A DNA stretch of 64,000 nt, taken from positions 44,962 to 108,961 of the forward strand of contig CAYPXR010000025.1 in assembly GCA_964414585.1 (NCBI GenBank). Reading direction: 5' to 3'. Source of the stretch: DATEMU01 sp964414585. Lineage in GTDB: Bacteria > Planctomycetota > Phycisphaerae > UBA1845 > UTPLA1. Position 1 is the first letter of the stretch. Every line of letters begins with the position of its first letter. The position numbers were made by a program, and so were the translations under genes. The notes beneath the pieces are model-generated. The model worked only from the letters and a program-made list of their open reading frames with translations, had not been told where the DNA came from and ran no database searches. This document shows, in pieces, positions 48,620-57,573 of the stretch.

Positions 48620-50791
48620 ATGATCCAACGACTCCTCGCCCGGCCCGGCGTCCGCATCGGCCTGATCGCGCTCGCCACGCTTGCCGCCTACATTCCCGCC
48701 TATCGCGCCGGTTTCATCTGGGACGACAACGAGCACGTGACGAAGCCGGAGCTGCAATCCGTACAAGGCCTCTATCGCATCTGGTTCGACGTCGGCGCGA
48801 CGCAGCAATATTACCCGCTCCTGCACTCCGCCTTTTGGATCGAACATCGGCTATGGGGTAATGCGCCGCTCGGCTATCATCTCGTCAACATCGTCCTGCA
48901 CATTCTGAACGCCGTCCTGGTCATGCTGATCTTGCGGCGATTGCTCAGAGAAAAGGCCGTTCCCTGGGCCGATGCGGCGGCCCTGCTGACCGCCGTCGTC
49001 TTTGCCCTCCATCCCGTCCACGTCGAATCGGTGGCCTGGATCACGGAACAGAAAAACACCCTGTCCGCGGTCTTCTATCTGCTCGCCATGGGGGTCTATT
49101 TGGACTTTGATCGTACGCGCCGCGCAGGCTCCTATGCCGGGGCCACGGCGCTATTTATCCTGAGCCTCCTGGCGAAACCGATAACGGTCACGCTTCCGCC
49201 CGCGCTCCTGGTCATTATTTGGTGGCAGCGGGGCCGATGGTCATTGAAACGGGATGTCCTTCCACTGTTGCCATGGTTCGCGCTGAGCATCGCCTCCGGC
49301 CTTTTTGCGGCATGGGTGGAGCACAGCGTCATCGGGGCCAAGGGCGAGGCGTTCACTCTATCCGCCGTGCAGCGGGTTCTCCTGCCCGGCCGCGCATTCT
49401 GGTTCTACCTCTACAAACTCCTTTGGCCGTCGGAGTTGATCTTCGTCTATCCGCGCTGGAATGTGGACCCCGCCGTCTGGTGGCAGTGGTTGTTCCCGGC
49501 GGCCCTGTTGGCGTTGTTGATTGCGCTGGCGGCAATTTGCCGTCGGAGCCGCGCGCCCTTGGCGGCGACGCTGTTCTTCATCGGAACCTTGTTTCCGTTG
49601 CTGGGCTTTTTCAATGTCTACCTGTACATCTACACCTTCGTCGCCGACCACTTCCAGTATCTGGCCAGCCTGGGCATCCTTGCGCTGGTGTGCTCGGCCA
49701 TCGCGGCGGGCCTTTCGAGAATGCGGTCGGCGACGGTGGGTTGGCTCGCTGTCTCGCTGGCACCGATCGCACTTGGCGTTTTGACCTTTCGACAATGCCG
49801 GATGTACTCCGACGAAAAGACGTTGTACGACACCATCCTCCGGGAGAACCCCGATTGCTGGATGGCCTACAACAACCTGGGCCGCTATTACGCCAATCGC
49901 GGCAGTTTTGAAGAGGCCGCCGAGCGCTTCAGGGAGACGATTCGATTGAACCCGAAGTTCCCCGAAGCGCATCAGAATCTCGGCAATTCCCTGGTCTTTC
50001 TCGGCCGCTACGATCTGGCCGAGGCGGAGTTGCAGGAAGCCCTCCGGCTGGTTCCTCATTATCTGAATGCCCGCTTCAGTCTGGGCCTCCTCCGCGAGCG
50101 ACAAGGACGCCTGGACGACGCCATCGCCGAATACCGAACCGCGGCCGGCCTCAACCCGTTCTTCGTGCTGGGGTACCTGAATCCGAGCCAGCTCCTGATC
50201 AAACAGGGCAGGACCGAGGCTGCGATCGCCGAGCTGGATCATGGCATTGAAGCGTTCCAGGATCGACCCGACGCGGCGTGGTTGTACAAAGCCAAGGCCG
50301 CCATTTTTTTGAGCGCCAATAAGACCGACGACGCGATCGCCTCCCTGAAGCAGGCGGTTCGGTTGGCGCCTGATCTAGCCGAGATGCGTCTGCGGCTGGC
50401 CAATGCGCTATTCCAGGCCGGGAAACTCGACGATGCTGCCGCCGTTTACGTGGAGACGCTCGCGATCAGCCCGGATAACTCCCAGGCCCACTACAATCTT
50501 GCCATCATTCGCATTTCACAGGGAATTCCGCAGGAAGGCATGGAGCATCTGCAGGAAGCGGTTCGTCTGAAGCCCGACTATGTCGATGCGCGTTTTGCGC
50601 TGGCCCAGCTCCTCGAAGCCGCCGACCGAAGAGACGCTGCCAGTCACGAGTATGAAGAAGTCCTGCGTTTGGCGCCTCATCTTTCCGACGCCAGACAGCG
50701 GTTGGAAGGGCTTTTGCATCCTCGTGCCGGAAAATCGGCAACAACAACGTCCGCGCCGGATCGCCTCCGGGCCCCCGCAGCCGGCCACTGA
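48620..50791 (+). CDS. TMTC-like membrane protein with C-terminal TPR domain
   Basis: A 723-residue protein. Residues 1-400 hold about ten transmembrane helices with FIWDDNEHVTKPE in the first loop (acidic pair of GT-C transferases) and FALHPVHVESVAWITEQKN, the hallmark of TMTC/DUF1736 proteins. From about 410 there are eight or nine TPR units (WMAYNNLGRYYANRGSFEEA and later copies). In animals TMTC proteins O-mannosylate cadherins; the bacterial relatives are uncharacterised. Predicted role: inner-membrane glycosyltransferase with a protein-binding TPR part. It probably starts a new unit after the tRNA locus. Confidence 0.75.
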   Translation: MIQRLLARPGVRIGLIALATLAAYIPAYRAGFIWDDNEHVTKPELQSVQGLYRIWFDVGATQQYYPLLHSAFWIEHRLWGNAPLGYHLVNIVLHILNAVLVMLILRRLLREKAVPWADAAALLTAVVFALHPVHVESVAWITEQKNTLSAVFYLLAMGVYLDFDRTRRAGSYAGATALFILSLLAKPITVTLPPALLVIIWWQRGRWSLKRDVLPLLPWFALSIASGLFAAWVEHSVIGAKGEAFTLSAVQRVLLPGRAFWFYLYKLLWPSELIFVYPRWNVDPAVWWQWLFPAALLALLIALAAICRRSRAPLAATLFFIGTLFPLLGFFNVYLYIYTFVADHFQYLASLGILALVCSAIAAGLSRMRSATVGWLAVSLAPIALGVLTFRQCRMYSDEKTLYDTILRENPDCWMAYNNLGRYYANRGSFEEAAERFRETIRLNPKFPEAHQNLGNSLVFLGRYDLAEAELQEALRLVPHYLNARFSLGLLRERQGRLDDAIAEYRTAAGLNPFFVLGYLNPSQLLIKQGRTEAAIAELDHGIEAFQDRPDAAWLYKAKAAIFLSANKTDDAIASLKQAVRLAPDLAEMRLRLANALFQAGKLDDAAAVYVETLAISPDNSQAHYNLAIIRISQGIPQEGMEHLQEAVRLKPDYVDARFALAQLLEAADRRDAASHEYEEVLRLAPHLSDARQRLEGLLHPRAGKSATTTSAPDRLRAPAAGH

Positions 50792-50797
50792 CGACGG

Positions 50798-51982
50798 CTA
50801 TCCAAACCGCCCGCGTTCCTTTGGCGCGCTTGAGCGCAACAGGTTGAGCTGATAATCGCCGAGATATCCCCTGGCCTGGAAGTGCTTGAAGAGGTCTTCG
50901 ACGGTCGTGAAGACCTTCGTCGCCGTCTCCGTGACGAAGGGCGAGGGGTCCTTTTTCGGCCGCCAGATGACGTAAACTTCCTTGGTCCCTTCCCACGCAT
51001 GTTGAAGCTCGCGCTCGACGCCCGAGGAAAGGGCCGGGAAGCCGCTGGGCGTCTCGGGGATGTAACTGACAATCATGTCCGACTGGTCGATCAGCTTGAA
51101 ATCACGGGCGTAAATTTGGCTGTCGATGTCCCGCGCGACGCTGGAGACGTCGGTCACGTTGAACGGGACCTTTCGGCCGTTGACGTCGAGCGTGATGGAC
51201 TGTTCCCCTCGCTTGGTCGCTTCGGCGGCTTCAAAGAGCAGCCGCTTTTCGTCGAGATCGCCGGGATCGAAACAGATGAAATGCTCCGCAAGACTGTCGC
51301 GGAAGGCGTCGATCTCCGCCAGCGTCTCCGGCATGTCCATGACGTGCGACATGGGAAAGCTGGGGTAAATCTTTTTGGTATCTTTCTCAAACATGAGCCG
51401 CACGAGCGATTCGGCGGTGCCGGCGCCGTGGCCGCGGGCGAGAACATAATACTTCCCGTGACCGCCGATGCTGTGCGCGAGAATCTCCGTCGCGAGAATT
51501 TCCTCCTCACGCCAGACCATGATGTCCTTGAGCGAATGGACGAGATCATGATCGCGGAGGAGCCGTTCGTGGACGGCGTCGAGATTATCCACCAGCGTCA
51601 CGTACAAATCGGCGTTCAGGGCCGACATGTGGTCGAAGTCGAAGGCCTCGAAGAGCCCGTGCTTCCAGCGGAAGGTCGCGTGGGTGTTGACGATGACGTT
51701 CTCGGTTTTCTCGGAAACGGAGAGAATGTCCTTGAAGACGGAGCGGCGGAGGGTGTTGAGCCGCGTCCTCGGCAGATCGAGGATCTTCCCCGGCACGACG
51801 TCGGGCGCTTCTTTGTACATCATGTCGCCGACGTTGCAGAGCGCCAGTCGTTGGCCCTTCTGCTCGGCGATCCGCACGACTTGTTCGAGGAATTCCTTCT
51901 TATCGACGCCGACCTGCCCCGTCACGACGACGCGGCAGCCCGTATGCCCGGTCTTGCCGAATAGAGTTTGATTAGTTGCCAT
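50798..51982 (-). CDS. Adenylate-kinase-like P-loop protein fused to a deoxyribosyltransferase-like domain
   Basis: A 394-residue protein. The first 150 residues (CRVVVTGQVGVDKKEFLEQV, NVGDMMYKEAP, NVIVNTHATFRWKHG) resemble archaeal-type adenylate kinase or a small P-loop kinase. The Walker A is degenerate, however: GQVGVDKK where GxxxxGK[ST] is expected. Residues about 300-375 (DFKLIDQSDMIVSYIPETPS, GVERELQHAWEGTKEVYVIW) resemble the nucleoside 2-deoxyribosyltransferase fold, including the 'D..GT..E...A' arrangement. The middle (about 155-295) is unassigned. Probably nucleotide-binding; substrate and activity unknown. Confidence 0.5.
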   Translation of the reverse strand: MATNQTLFGKTGHTGCRVVVTGQVGVDKKEFLEQVVRIAEQKGQRLALCNVGDMMYKEAPDVVPGKILDLPRTRLNTLRRSVFKDILSVSEKTENVIVNTHATFRWKHGLFEAFDFDHMSALNADLYVTLVDNLDAVHERLLRDHDLVHSLKDIMVWREEEILATEILAHSIGGHGKYYVLARGHGAGTAESLVRLMFEKDTKKIYPSFPMSHVMDMPETLAEIDAFRDSLAEHFICFDPGDLDEKRLLFEAAEATKRGEQSITLDVNGRKVPFNVTDVSSVARDIDSQIYARDFKLIDQSDMIVSYIPETPSGFPALSSGVERELQHAWEGTKEVYVIWRPKKDPSPFVTETATKVFTTVEDLFKHFQARGYLGDYQLNLLRSSAPKERGRFG

Positions 51983-52035
51983 GAGATGCTCTCAAAAATA
52001 ACAGGATAACCGACGAAACGCCCAGGGAAAAGGAG

Positions 52036-55005
52036 CTACCAGTCCAACGGCGATTGCCAGTCCCTGCGGAGGTCTGATAACGCGACGGTTTGTTCGGGCC
52101 CGGTACCCATCCGAAAAGTGATCACCTCCGGTGCGGATTCTCGACGAGGTCGTGACTCGCCTAGCAATCGATGCGCCACATCTCCGCAAACATTCGTCAT
52201 TTCATGGGCCGCCGGTGGTGACGCCTCGACCACATAGAGGGGAAATCCATCGCCGATCTTTTCGAGCCCCGCGTCCAAGTCAATCATCGCCCCGCGATCG
52301 GCCGCCATGCACATCTCCGCAATGGCGACGAGCACGCCGCCGTCGCTGACATCGTGCACGGCCGTGGTGATGCCCTCTCGAATCAGGCGTGCGACGGCTT
52401 GGTGCGTATGGATGGCCTTGGCAAGCTCGGACCCTGCCGCTCCGATCAGATAGAGTTGCGAGCCGTCCTGCTTCAAATCCATCGTGACGCAATTCGCCAC
52501 GTCGTCGATCAGAGAGACCGCCGAGATGAGCAGCGTGTAGGGGATCGCCAGTCGCCCGCCGCGAATCGGGTCGTTTGCCGAGTGATTGGCGCCCATTTTC
52601 TTCATCGCCGCGCGAACGGCTTCGACGTCGCCGGCGTCCAGCGCGAATTCGTTATTGAGCGAATCCTTCCCACTGATGAATGGAAGGCCGTACGCCTTGG
52701 CGACGTCATAGCACGCCTGACACGCGCGGACCATCGCGCCGAGGTTGTGCGGATCGTCCACGCGCGGCCAGCAGAAATTATCGAGGATCGCCGTGTGCGA
52801 CGGGTCGCCGCCGACGCAAACGACGTTGCGCAGGGCTTCATCGATCGCGGCGACCGCCATCCAATAGGGATCGCCGTCGGCCAGTTGCGGCGCGAGACCA
52901 CAACCGATGGCGATGCCGCGCGGGCTGTCCAGCCTCGGGCGGATCACCGCCGCATCCGAAGGCCCGTGACAAGGGCCGACGAGCGGCCGGACGGTCGTTC
53001 GCCCACGAACTTCATGGTCGTACTGGCGGATGATCCAATGCTTCGACGCGACGGTCGGCGAACTCAGCCGTGTTTTGAGTTCCGCGACGATATTGGTGGG
53101 CGGTTGCTCGCGGTTCTTGCTCGCTGCGGGTTGCCACTGTGCGATTCGCTCGGTCTTTGGTAGTCCCTCGTGCAGAAAATGCAGATCAATTTCGCCGACC
53201 GTCTTGCCTTCGTAACGGATGGCCAGTCGCCCGCTGTTGGTGAAGGCGCCGATCACGGTCGCCTCGACGTTTTCGCCCCTGGCCAGGGCAAGGAGCGTCG
53301 CCACATTCACCGGTGGCACGGAGAGGACCATTCGCTCCTGCGATTCGGAGATCCAGATTTCGTCGCAGCGCAGCCCAGCGTATTTCAGCGGCACTTTTTC
53401 GAGATCGACCTCCGCGCCCGTGCCCCCGGCCATCTCGCCGATCGCCGATGAAAGCCCGCCTGCGCCGCAATCCGTGATCGCCGAGAACAGGCACGTACGC
53501 TTGCCGTTCGCGTTGGTGTAATCACGTGCTTGCAGGACGATATCGAGGACTTTTTTCTCCTCGATCGCGCTGCCGATCTGCACCGCGTGGGCGAATTCGT
53601 CCTCGTGCGTGTCGGTCAACTCCGCGCTGCTGAAGGTCGCGCCATGAATCCCGTCGCGACCCGTCCGCCCGCCCATGACGACAATGGCGTCGCCGGGCCG
53701 AACCTTCTTTTCGATTCGATCGATCGGGATGAGCCCGACGCAGCCGCAGAAGACGAGCGGATTGCCGAGGTAGCGCGGGTCGAAATGGACCGCGCCGTTG
53801 ACCGTCGGGATGCCCATGCGATTGCCGTAGTCGCGCACACCGGCGACGATGCCCTTGAGCACCGTGCGCGGATGGATCACGCCCTTGGGCACGCTGTCCA
53901 CCGGCCAATCGGGCGGCGCGACGCAGAAGACATCGGTATTGGCGATCGGCTGCGCGCCGAGGCCGCAACCGAGCACGTCGCGGATCACGCCGCCGACGCC
54001 GGTCGCCGCCCCGCCGTAGGGTTCGATCGCGGAAGGGTGATTGTGCGTCTCCACCTTGAACGCGATGCCATATTCGCCGTCGAAATCAATGATCCCGGCG
54101 TTATCCTTGAACACCGACAGACATTTCGGCCCGCGACCTTCGCGCATCAACTCCTCCGTAGCGCGGGCGATGGTGTCTCTTAGCAAATTCCCATAACGCA
54201 GCTCGATCACTTCCGTTTCGACGTTGCGACTTTTCGATTTTTCGACGTTTAGCCGCGGCATCGGCGCGCCGCGATAAACGATGGCGCTCTTGAGCGTCTT
54301 ATGGACGCAATGCTCCGACCACGTCTGCGCGATCATCTCCAGTTCCAGGTCCGTGGGGTCGCGTCCGAGTGCGCGATAGTGACCTTGAACCGCCCGGATT
54401 TCTTCCAGTGACAAGAACAGGTGGCCCTGCCGGCTGAGTTTTTCCAGTGCCGCGTCGTCCAGCGCTCGAAGCGAAACATGCCGGAGCGAGAACTGATACT
54501 TCGGCGGCGACGGCGGCGGCTCGATCGGTCGTGTGCCGATGATGACGTCTTCGATGCAGTCGTTGCCGAGCAGCCGTGGAATCTTCCGCAAGTCGGTGTC
54601 GCTCGGGATCGGCGATAACTCGAATCGTCGGGCGGTCCGAACGCTCGTCGCCGTCAGCCCCATATCCGCCAGTGCGAGCATGGTCGATTGAGCGACGTTG
54701 TCCATCACCCCCGGCTTGAAGTGCACCTCGATCGGCAGCGACCCCTCAGGCTCAGGGATCGCCTCTCCTCGCCGTTGGACAGTCCATGTCTCCGCGACCG
54801 GGTCGGCCAAGAGCTCCCGGGCCACCCGAGTCACGACTTCCCTCTCATCCCTTGCCCCGACGGCCAAGTCTACGATGAACAGCCGGGCCGATCGGACCCC
54901 AGAAACGGACCGAATCCCGAAGTCCGCAAGGGACTGCAAAACTTGCCGCCCGACCGGGTCCGGCAGCCCCTCGGCTGAGCCGATCTGAAATCGCCAAAGT
55001 CCCAA
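52036..55005 (-). CDS. purL: Phosphoribosylformylglycinamidine synthase PurL with two PurS-like domains
   Basis: A 989-residue purine-synthesis enzyme (FGAR to FGAM). Residues 1-80 (DPVGRQVLQSLADFGIRSVS, then SARLFIVDL) and about 93-160 (IEVHFKPGVMDNVAQSTMLA, then VRTARRFELS) are two consecutive PurS-like units. The PurL part has EMIAQTWSEHCVHKT, VETHNHPSAIEPYGGAATG, and GKDSLNNEFALDA. In Bacillus PurS and PurL are separate; E. coli uses one large protein with the glutaminase attached. No glutaminase domain is present, so a separate PurQ is needed. A repeat-encoded insert (NVEKSKSRNVETE, 54216-54250) lies between the linker and the first catalytic motif. Confidence 0.93.
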   Translation of the reverse strand: MGLWRFQIGSAEGLPDPVGRQVLQSLADFGIRSVSGVRSARLFIVDLAVGARDEREVVTRVARELLADPVAETWTVQRRGEAIPEPEGSLPIEVHFKPGVMDNVAQSTMLALADMGLTATSVRTARRFELSPIPSDTDLRKIPRLLGNDCIEDVIIGTRPIEPPPSPPKYQFSLRHVSLRALDDAALEKLSRQGHLFLSLEEIRAVQGHYRALGRDPTDLELEMIAQTWSEHCVHKTLKSAIVYRGAPMPRLNVEKSKSRNVETEVIELRYGNLLRDTIARATEELMREGRGPKCLSVFKDNAGIIDFDGEYGIAFKVETHNHPSAIEPYGGAATGVGGVIRDVLGCGLGAQPIANTDVFCVAPPDWPVDSVPKGVIHPRTVLKGIVAGVRDYGNRMGIPTVNGAVHFDPRYLGNPLVFCGCVGLIPIDRIEKKVRPGDAIVVMGGRTGRDGIHGATFSSAELTDTHEDEFAHAVQIGSAIEEKKVLDIVLQARDYTNANGKRTCLFSAITDCGAGGLSSAIGEMAGGTGAEVDLEKVPLKYAGLRCDEIWISESQERMVLSVPPVNVATLLALARGENVEATVIGAFTNSGRLAIRYEGKTVGEIDLHFLHEGLPKTERIAQWQPAASKNREQPPTNIVAELKTRLSSPTVASKHWIIRQYDHEVRGRTTVRPLVGPCHGPSDAAVIRPRLDSPRGIAIGCGLAPQLADGDPYWMAVAAIDEALRNVVCVGGDPSHTAILDNFCWPRVDDPHNLGAMVRACQACYDVAKAYGLPFISGKDSLNNEFALDAGDVEAVRAAMKKMGANHSANDPIRGGRLAIPYTLLISAVSLIDDVANCVTMDLKQDGSQLYLIGAAGSELAKAIHTHQAVARLIREGITTAVHDVSDGGVLVAIAEMCMAADRGAMIDLDAGLEKIGDGFPLYVVEASPPAAHEMTNVCGDVAHRLLGESRPRRESAPEVITFRMGTGPEQTVALSDLRRDWQSPLDW
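54216..54250. repeat. 'GTCGAAAAATCGAAAAGTCG' repeat inside purL
   Basis: Low-complexity copies of TTTTCGAC/TTTCGACGTT, read on the minus strand as NVEKSKSRNVET within purL. Similar in pattern to the TTTTTGAC repeat in front of waaA (30804-30830). Confidence 0.65.
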
Positions 55006-55155
55006 AATGTTTCTCGAATTCTACGGCACCCCGCCGTGGACAGCCTTAACTTAATATCCTATACTTACTTACAGCCATTCTCGCAGGTTCACTCGCCGCC
55101 GAGCATAGTAGTCCTATCTGATGTGGTCAATTCTTACTTGTCGATGTTCTAAGGA

Positions 55156-55390
55156 TTGGCTACCCTGTTAGGCCTATCGGGACCGCCCACGGTCCCGTCG
55201 GTCCATGGAGTGACCGGCAATGACGTGGGTGTATCAGGTTTCGGACGGGCTCGCCGGTTTCAGCGCGGAAGCCGACGTGCAGGCGGCAGGGAATGCCGCT
55301 TAAGAAGCCCGGTTCCGAAAAACGGCTGCCAGCCACAACTATTGGCTCGATTGCGGAAAGGATCGTCTTTCCTCGCGTAGGTAGCCGGGC
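55156..55390 (+). ncRNA. Candidate structured RNA or long leader upstream of accA
   Basis: The 401 bases between purL and accA contain about 235 bases that fold into a multi-hairpin unit. A closing stem pairs GGCTACC (55157-55165 area) with GGTAGCC (55379-55386 area). Inside are GGGACCG-CCCA-CGGTCCC (55179-55196), CGGTTTC/GAAGCCG (about 55255-55275), GCGGCA-GGGAA-TGCCGC (about 55283-55300), AGCCA-CAACTAT-TGGCT (about 55330-55347) and GGAAAG-GATCGT-CTTTCC (about 55355-55372). A 27-codon frame (55220-55303, MTWVYQVSDGLAGFSAEAD) preceded by GGAG lies inside. It matches none of the RNA families I can recall (6S, SRP, RNase P, tmRNA, common riboswitches). 55006-55155 holds only a small hairpin near purL. 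Confidence 0.4.
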
Positions 55391-55406
55391 TCTCTGAGGA
55401 TTCTAA

Positions 55407-56501
55407 ATGAGTGCGACGACGAGTGCTTCAGCGGGCCTCAACGGCGGGGCTTACCTGCCTTTTGAGATGCCCTTGGTTCGGATGGAAAAGCAAATTGAGG
55501 AGATGGAAGGCGCCCAGGCCGTCACCGGGCGGGATATGTCCGGAGAAATCCGCAATATCCGCTCGGAACTCCTCGCGGCCCGACGAAAAATCTACTCCAA
55601 GCTCGACGCCTGGGAAACCGTCCAGGTCGCCCGGCACCCCAAGCGTCCCCTTGTGCCCGACTATCTCGGCATGATGGTCCGCGATTTCTGCGAGCTTCAT
55701 GGCGACCGCAATTTCCGTGACGACAAAGCGATCATCACCGGCTTCGGCCGCATCGGTAATTTCAAGTGCATGTTCGTCGGCCACAACAAGGGCAAGGACA
55801 CCAAGGAGCGGTTGGAAAACTGCTTCGGCATGGCCCATCCCGAGGGCTATCGCAAGGCCCTGCTCAAGATGAAGCTCGCCGAGAAGTACGGCCTGCCCAT
55901 CGTCTGCATGATCGACACCGCCGGGGCCTATCCCGGCATCGGCGCGGAAGAGCGCGGCATTGCCCAGGCGATCGCGGTCAATCTCCTCGAAATGTCACGA
56001 TTGAAGACTCCGGTTGTGTGCGTCGTCATCGGCGAAGGCGGTTCCGGCGGCGCGCTGGGCATCGGCGTTGGCGACAGCATGGCGATGTTCGAACATGCCT
56101 ACTATTCGGTGATCTCGCCCGAAGGCTGCGCGGCGATCCTCTGGAAATCCGCGGAACACGCCCGCACGGCCGCCAAGGCCCTGAAGTTCACGGCGAAGGA
56201 TCTGAAGAAGCTCAAGCTTGTCGATGACATCATTAAGGAGCCGCTCGGCGGCGCCCATCGAGACCCCGCGGCCGCCGCGGCGAGCCTCGAAAAATACATC
56301 ACCGACACGCTCCGCGACCTCAAGCGCGTCCGGCCCGACACGTTGGTCAAACGCCGCTACAAGCGACTCCGCGATCTCGGTTCGTTCTTCACTGTCGAAG
56401 GCGCCTCGGCCGCCGCCACCCGGCTCCGCACCCGTGAGCAGACCGCGACCCGGCGAGCCGCCACCGTCGCCGAGCCAGCAAGAGTCTCGGCCAGCGCGTA
56501 A
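55407..56501 (+). CDS. accA: Acetyl-CoA carboxylase carboxyltransferase subunit alpha
   Basis: A 364-residue subunit that, with AccD, moves carboxyl from biotin to acetyl-CoA to make malonyl-CoA. The N-terminal helices (EKQIEEMEGAQAVTGRDMSG) are followed by RHPKRPLVPDYLGMMVRDFC, HNKGKDTKERLENCFGMAHP, the oxyanion-hole motif IDTAGAYPGIGAEERGIAQA, and EGGSGGALGIGVGD. The last 40 residues (Ala/Thr/Arg-rich) exceed the usual E. coli length of 319. GAGGATT precedes the ATG by about six bases. accD is not in the window. Confidence 0.95.
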   Translation: MSATTSASAGLNGGAYLPFEMPLVRMEKQIEEMEGAQAVTGRDMSGEIRNIRSELLAARRKIYSKLDAWETVQVARHPKRPLVPDYLGMMVRDFCELHGDRNFRDDKAIITGFGRIGNFKCMFVGHNKGKDTKERLENCFGMAHPEGYRKALLKMKLAEKYGLPIVCMIDTAGAYPGIGAEERGIAQAIAVNLLEMSRLKTPVVCVVIGEGGSGGALGIGVGDSMAMFEHAYYSVISPEGCAAILWKSAEHARTAAKALKFTAKDLKKLKLVDDIIKEPLGGAHRDPAAAAASLEKYITDTLRDLKRVRPDTLVKRRYKRLRDLGSFFTVEGASAAATRLRTREQTATRRAATVAEPARVSASA

Positions 56502-56522
56502 GAACACCATCAGTTTATTTTG

Positions 56523-56543
56523 CCCCCGGTGAATCACCGGGGG
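56523..56543 (+). terminator. Hairpin after accA
   Basis: CCCCCGGTG-AAT-CACCGGGGG, a perfect nine-pair stem with a three-base loop, 21 bases after the accA stop. It lacks a following T-run (TTCCGCG), so it may be a weak terminator or an mRNA end stabiliser. Confidence 0.5.
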
Positions 56544-56612
56544 TTCCGCGCCCGTGCGGAAATCCTTTCTCGCGGCCACCTCACGAGAAAAAATCCACGT
56601 TATCATGGCGAC

Positions 56613-57470
56613 ATGGAGACGATCGCCGCGCCAAAGGATTTGGCCACCGTTCAAGAAAAGCTTGAACGCATGAGGGCGATCCTTCGCTCGCTCGGCAGAG
56701 TCGCCGTCGCCTTCAGCGGGGGCGTCGATTCGACCTTTGTGCTCAAAGTCGTCGCCGATACTCTGGGTCGCGATAACGTTCTCGCGGTGACCGGAGCAAG
56801 CGACAGCATCGCGGCGACCGAAATGGAAGATGCCCGGCGTTTAGCGGCGACGATCGGCGCGGAACACGTCATTCTTGACACGCACGAATTCGACGACGCC
56901 CATTATCTCTCCAATCCGACCAACCGCTGCTATTACTGTAAGACGGAACTCTACTCACGGATGGCCGAGCTGCTCGCCCCGCGAGGCAGGTTCGCCATCG
57001 TTAACGGCACCAACGCCGATGATCTGGGCGACTATCGTCCCGGTCTGATCGCGGCGAACGAACACGATGTCCGCGCCCCGTGTGCCGAGGTCGGTCTCAC
57101 CAAATCGGAGATTCGCATTCTCTCGGCCGAGATGGGCCTGCCGACCGCGGACAAACCCGCCGCGCCGTGTCTGTCCAGCCGCGTGCAATACGGCGAGGCG
57201 ATCACGCCGGAAAAACTCCGGATGATTGAGCGCGCCGAAGCGCTTCTGCGAACCCTGGGTGTGCGCGAATGCCGCGTCCGTCACCACGACAAGCTGGCCC
57301 GAATTGAAGTCCCCGTCGAAGAGATCGCCCGCCTCGCCTCGCCCGACGTACGCACCCGGATCGACGCCGCCTTCCACGAGATCGGTTACCACTACGTGAC
57401 CCTCGACCTCCGCGGCTTTCGCTCCGGCAGCATGAACGAGGTTATTGCCTTCGGTCGAAGACAACCATAA
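56613..57470 (+). CDS. larE: LarE-like ATP-dependent sacrificial sulfur transferase
   Basis: A 285-residue PP-loop protein from ATG 56613 (METIAAPKD; the earlier in-frame ATG at 56520 falls in the accA hairpin). The pyrophosphatase loop is VAFSGGVDSTFVL (about residues 33-45). NRCYYCKTELYSRM (about 104-117) and the conserved cysteine in KPAAPCLSSR (about residue 186, the one sacrificed in Lactobacillus LarE) are present. LarE donates sulfur to the nickel-pincer cofactor of lactate racemase and related enzymes. No larB, larC or larA lies nearby, so the client is unknown. Confidence 0.88.
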   Translation: METIAAPKDLATVQEKLERMRAILRSLGRVAVAFSGGVDSTFVLKVVADTLGRDNVLAVTGASDSIAATEMEDARRLAATIGAEHVILDTHEFDDAHYLSNPTNRCYYCKTELYSRMAELLAPRGRFAIVNGTNADDLGDYRPGLIAANEHDVRAPCAEVGLTKSEIRILSAEMGLPTADKPAAPCLSSRVQYGEAITPEKLRMIERAEALLRTLGVRECRVRHHDKLARIEVPVEEIARLASPDVRTRIDAAFHEIGYHYVTLDLRGFRSGSMNEVIAFGRRQP

Positions 57471-57573
57471 GGGCCGGCGTCCTGCCGAACGTTGAAAAAT
57501 GGTGTCGCTCCGGTGACGACATGCTTTTTTGAAACTCATTGACCGGCCGGAAATCGGCTCGTAAAATAGCGGT

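Noticed and set aside
55156..55390. Assignment of the structured region to 6S RNA, RNase P, SRP RNA, tmRNA or a common riboswitch
   Set aside because: None of the conserved cores (for example RNase P GAGGAAAGTCCGGGC, SRP GGAAGCAGC, tmRNA tRNA-like end) is present on either strand.
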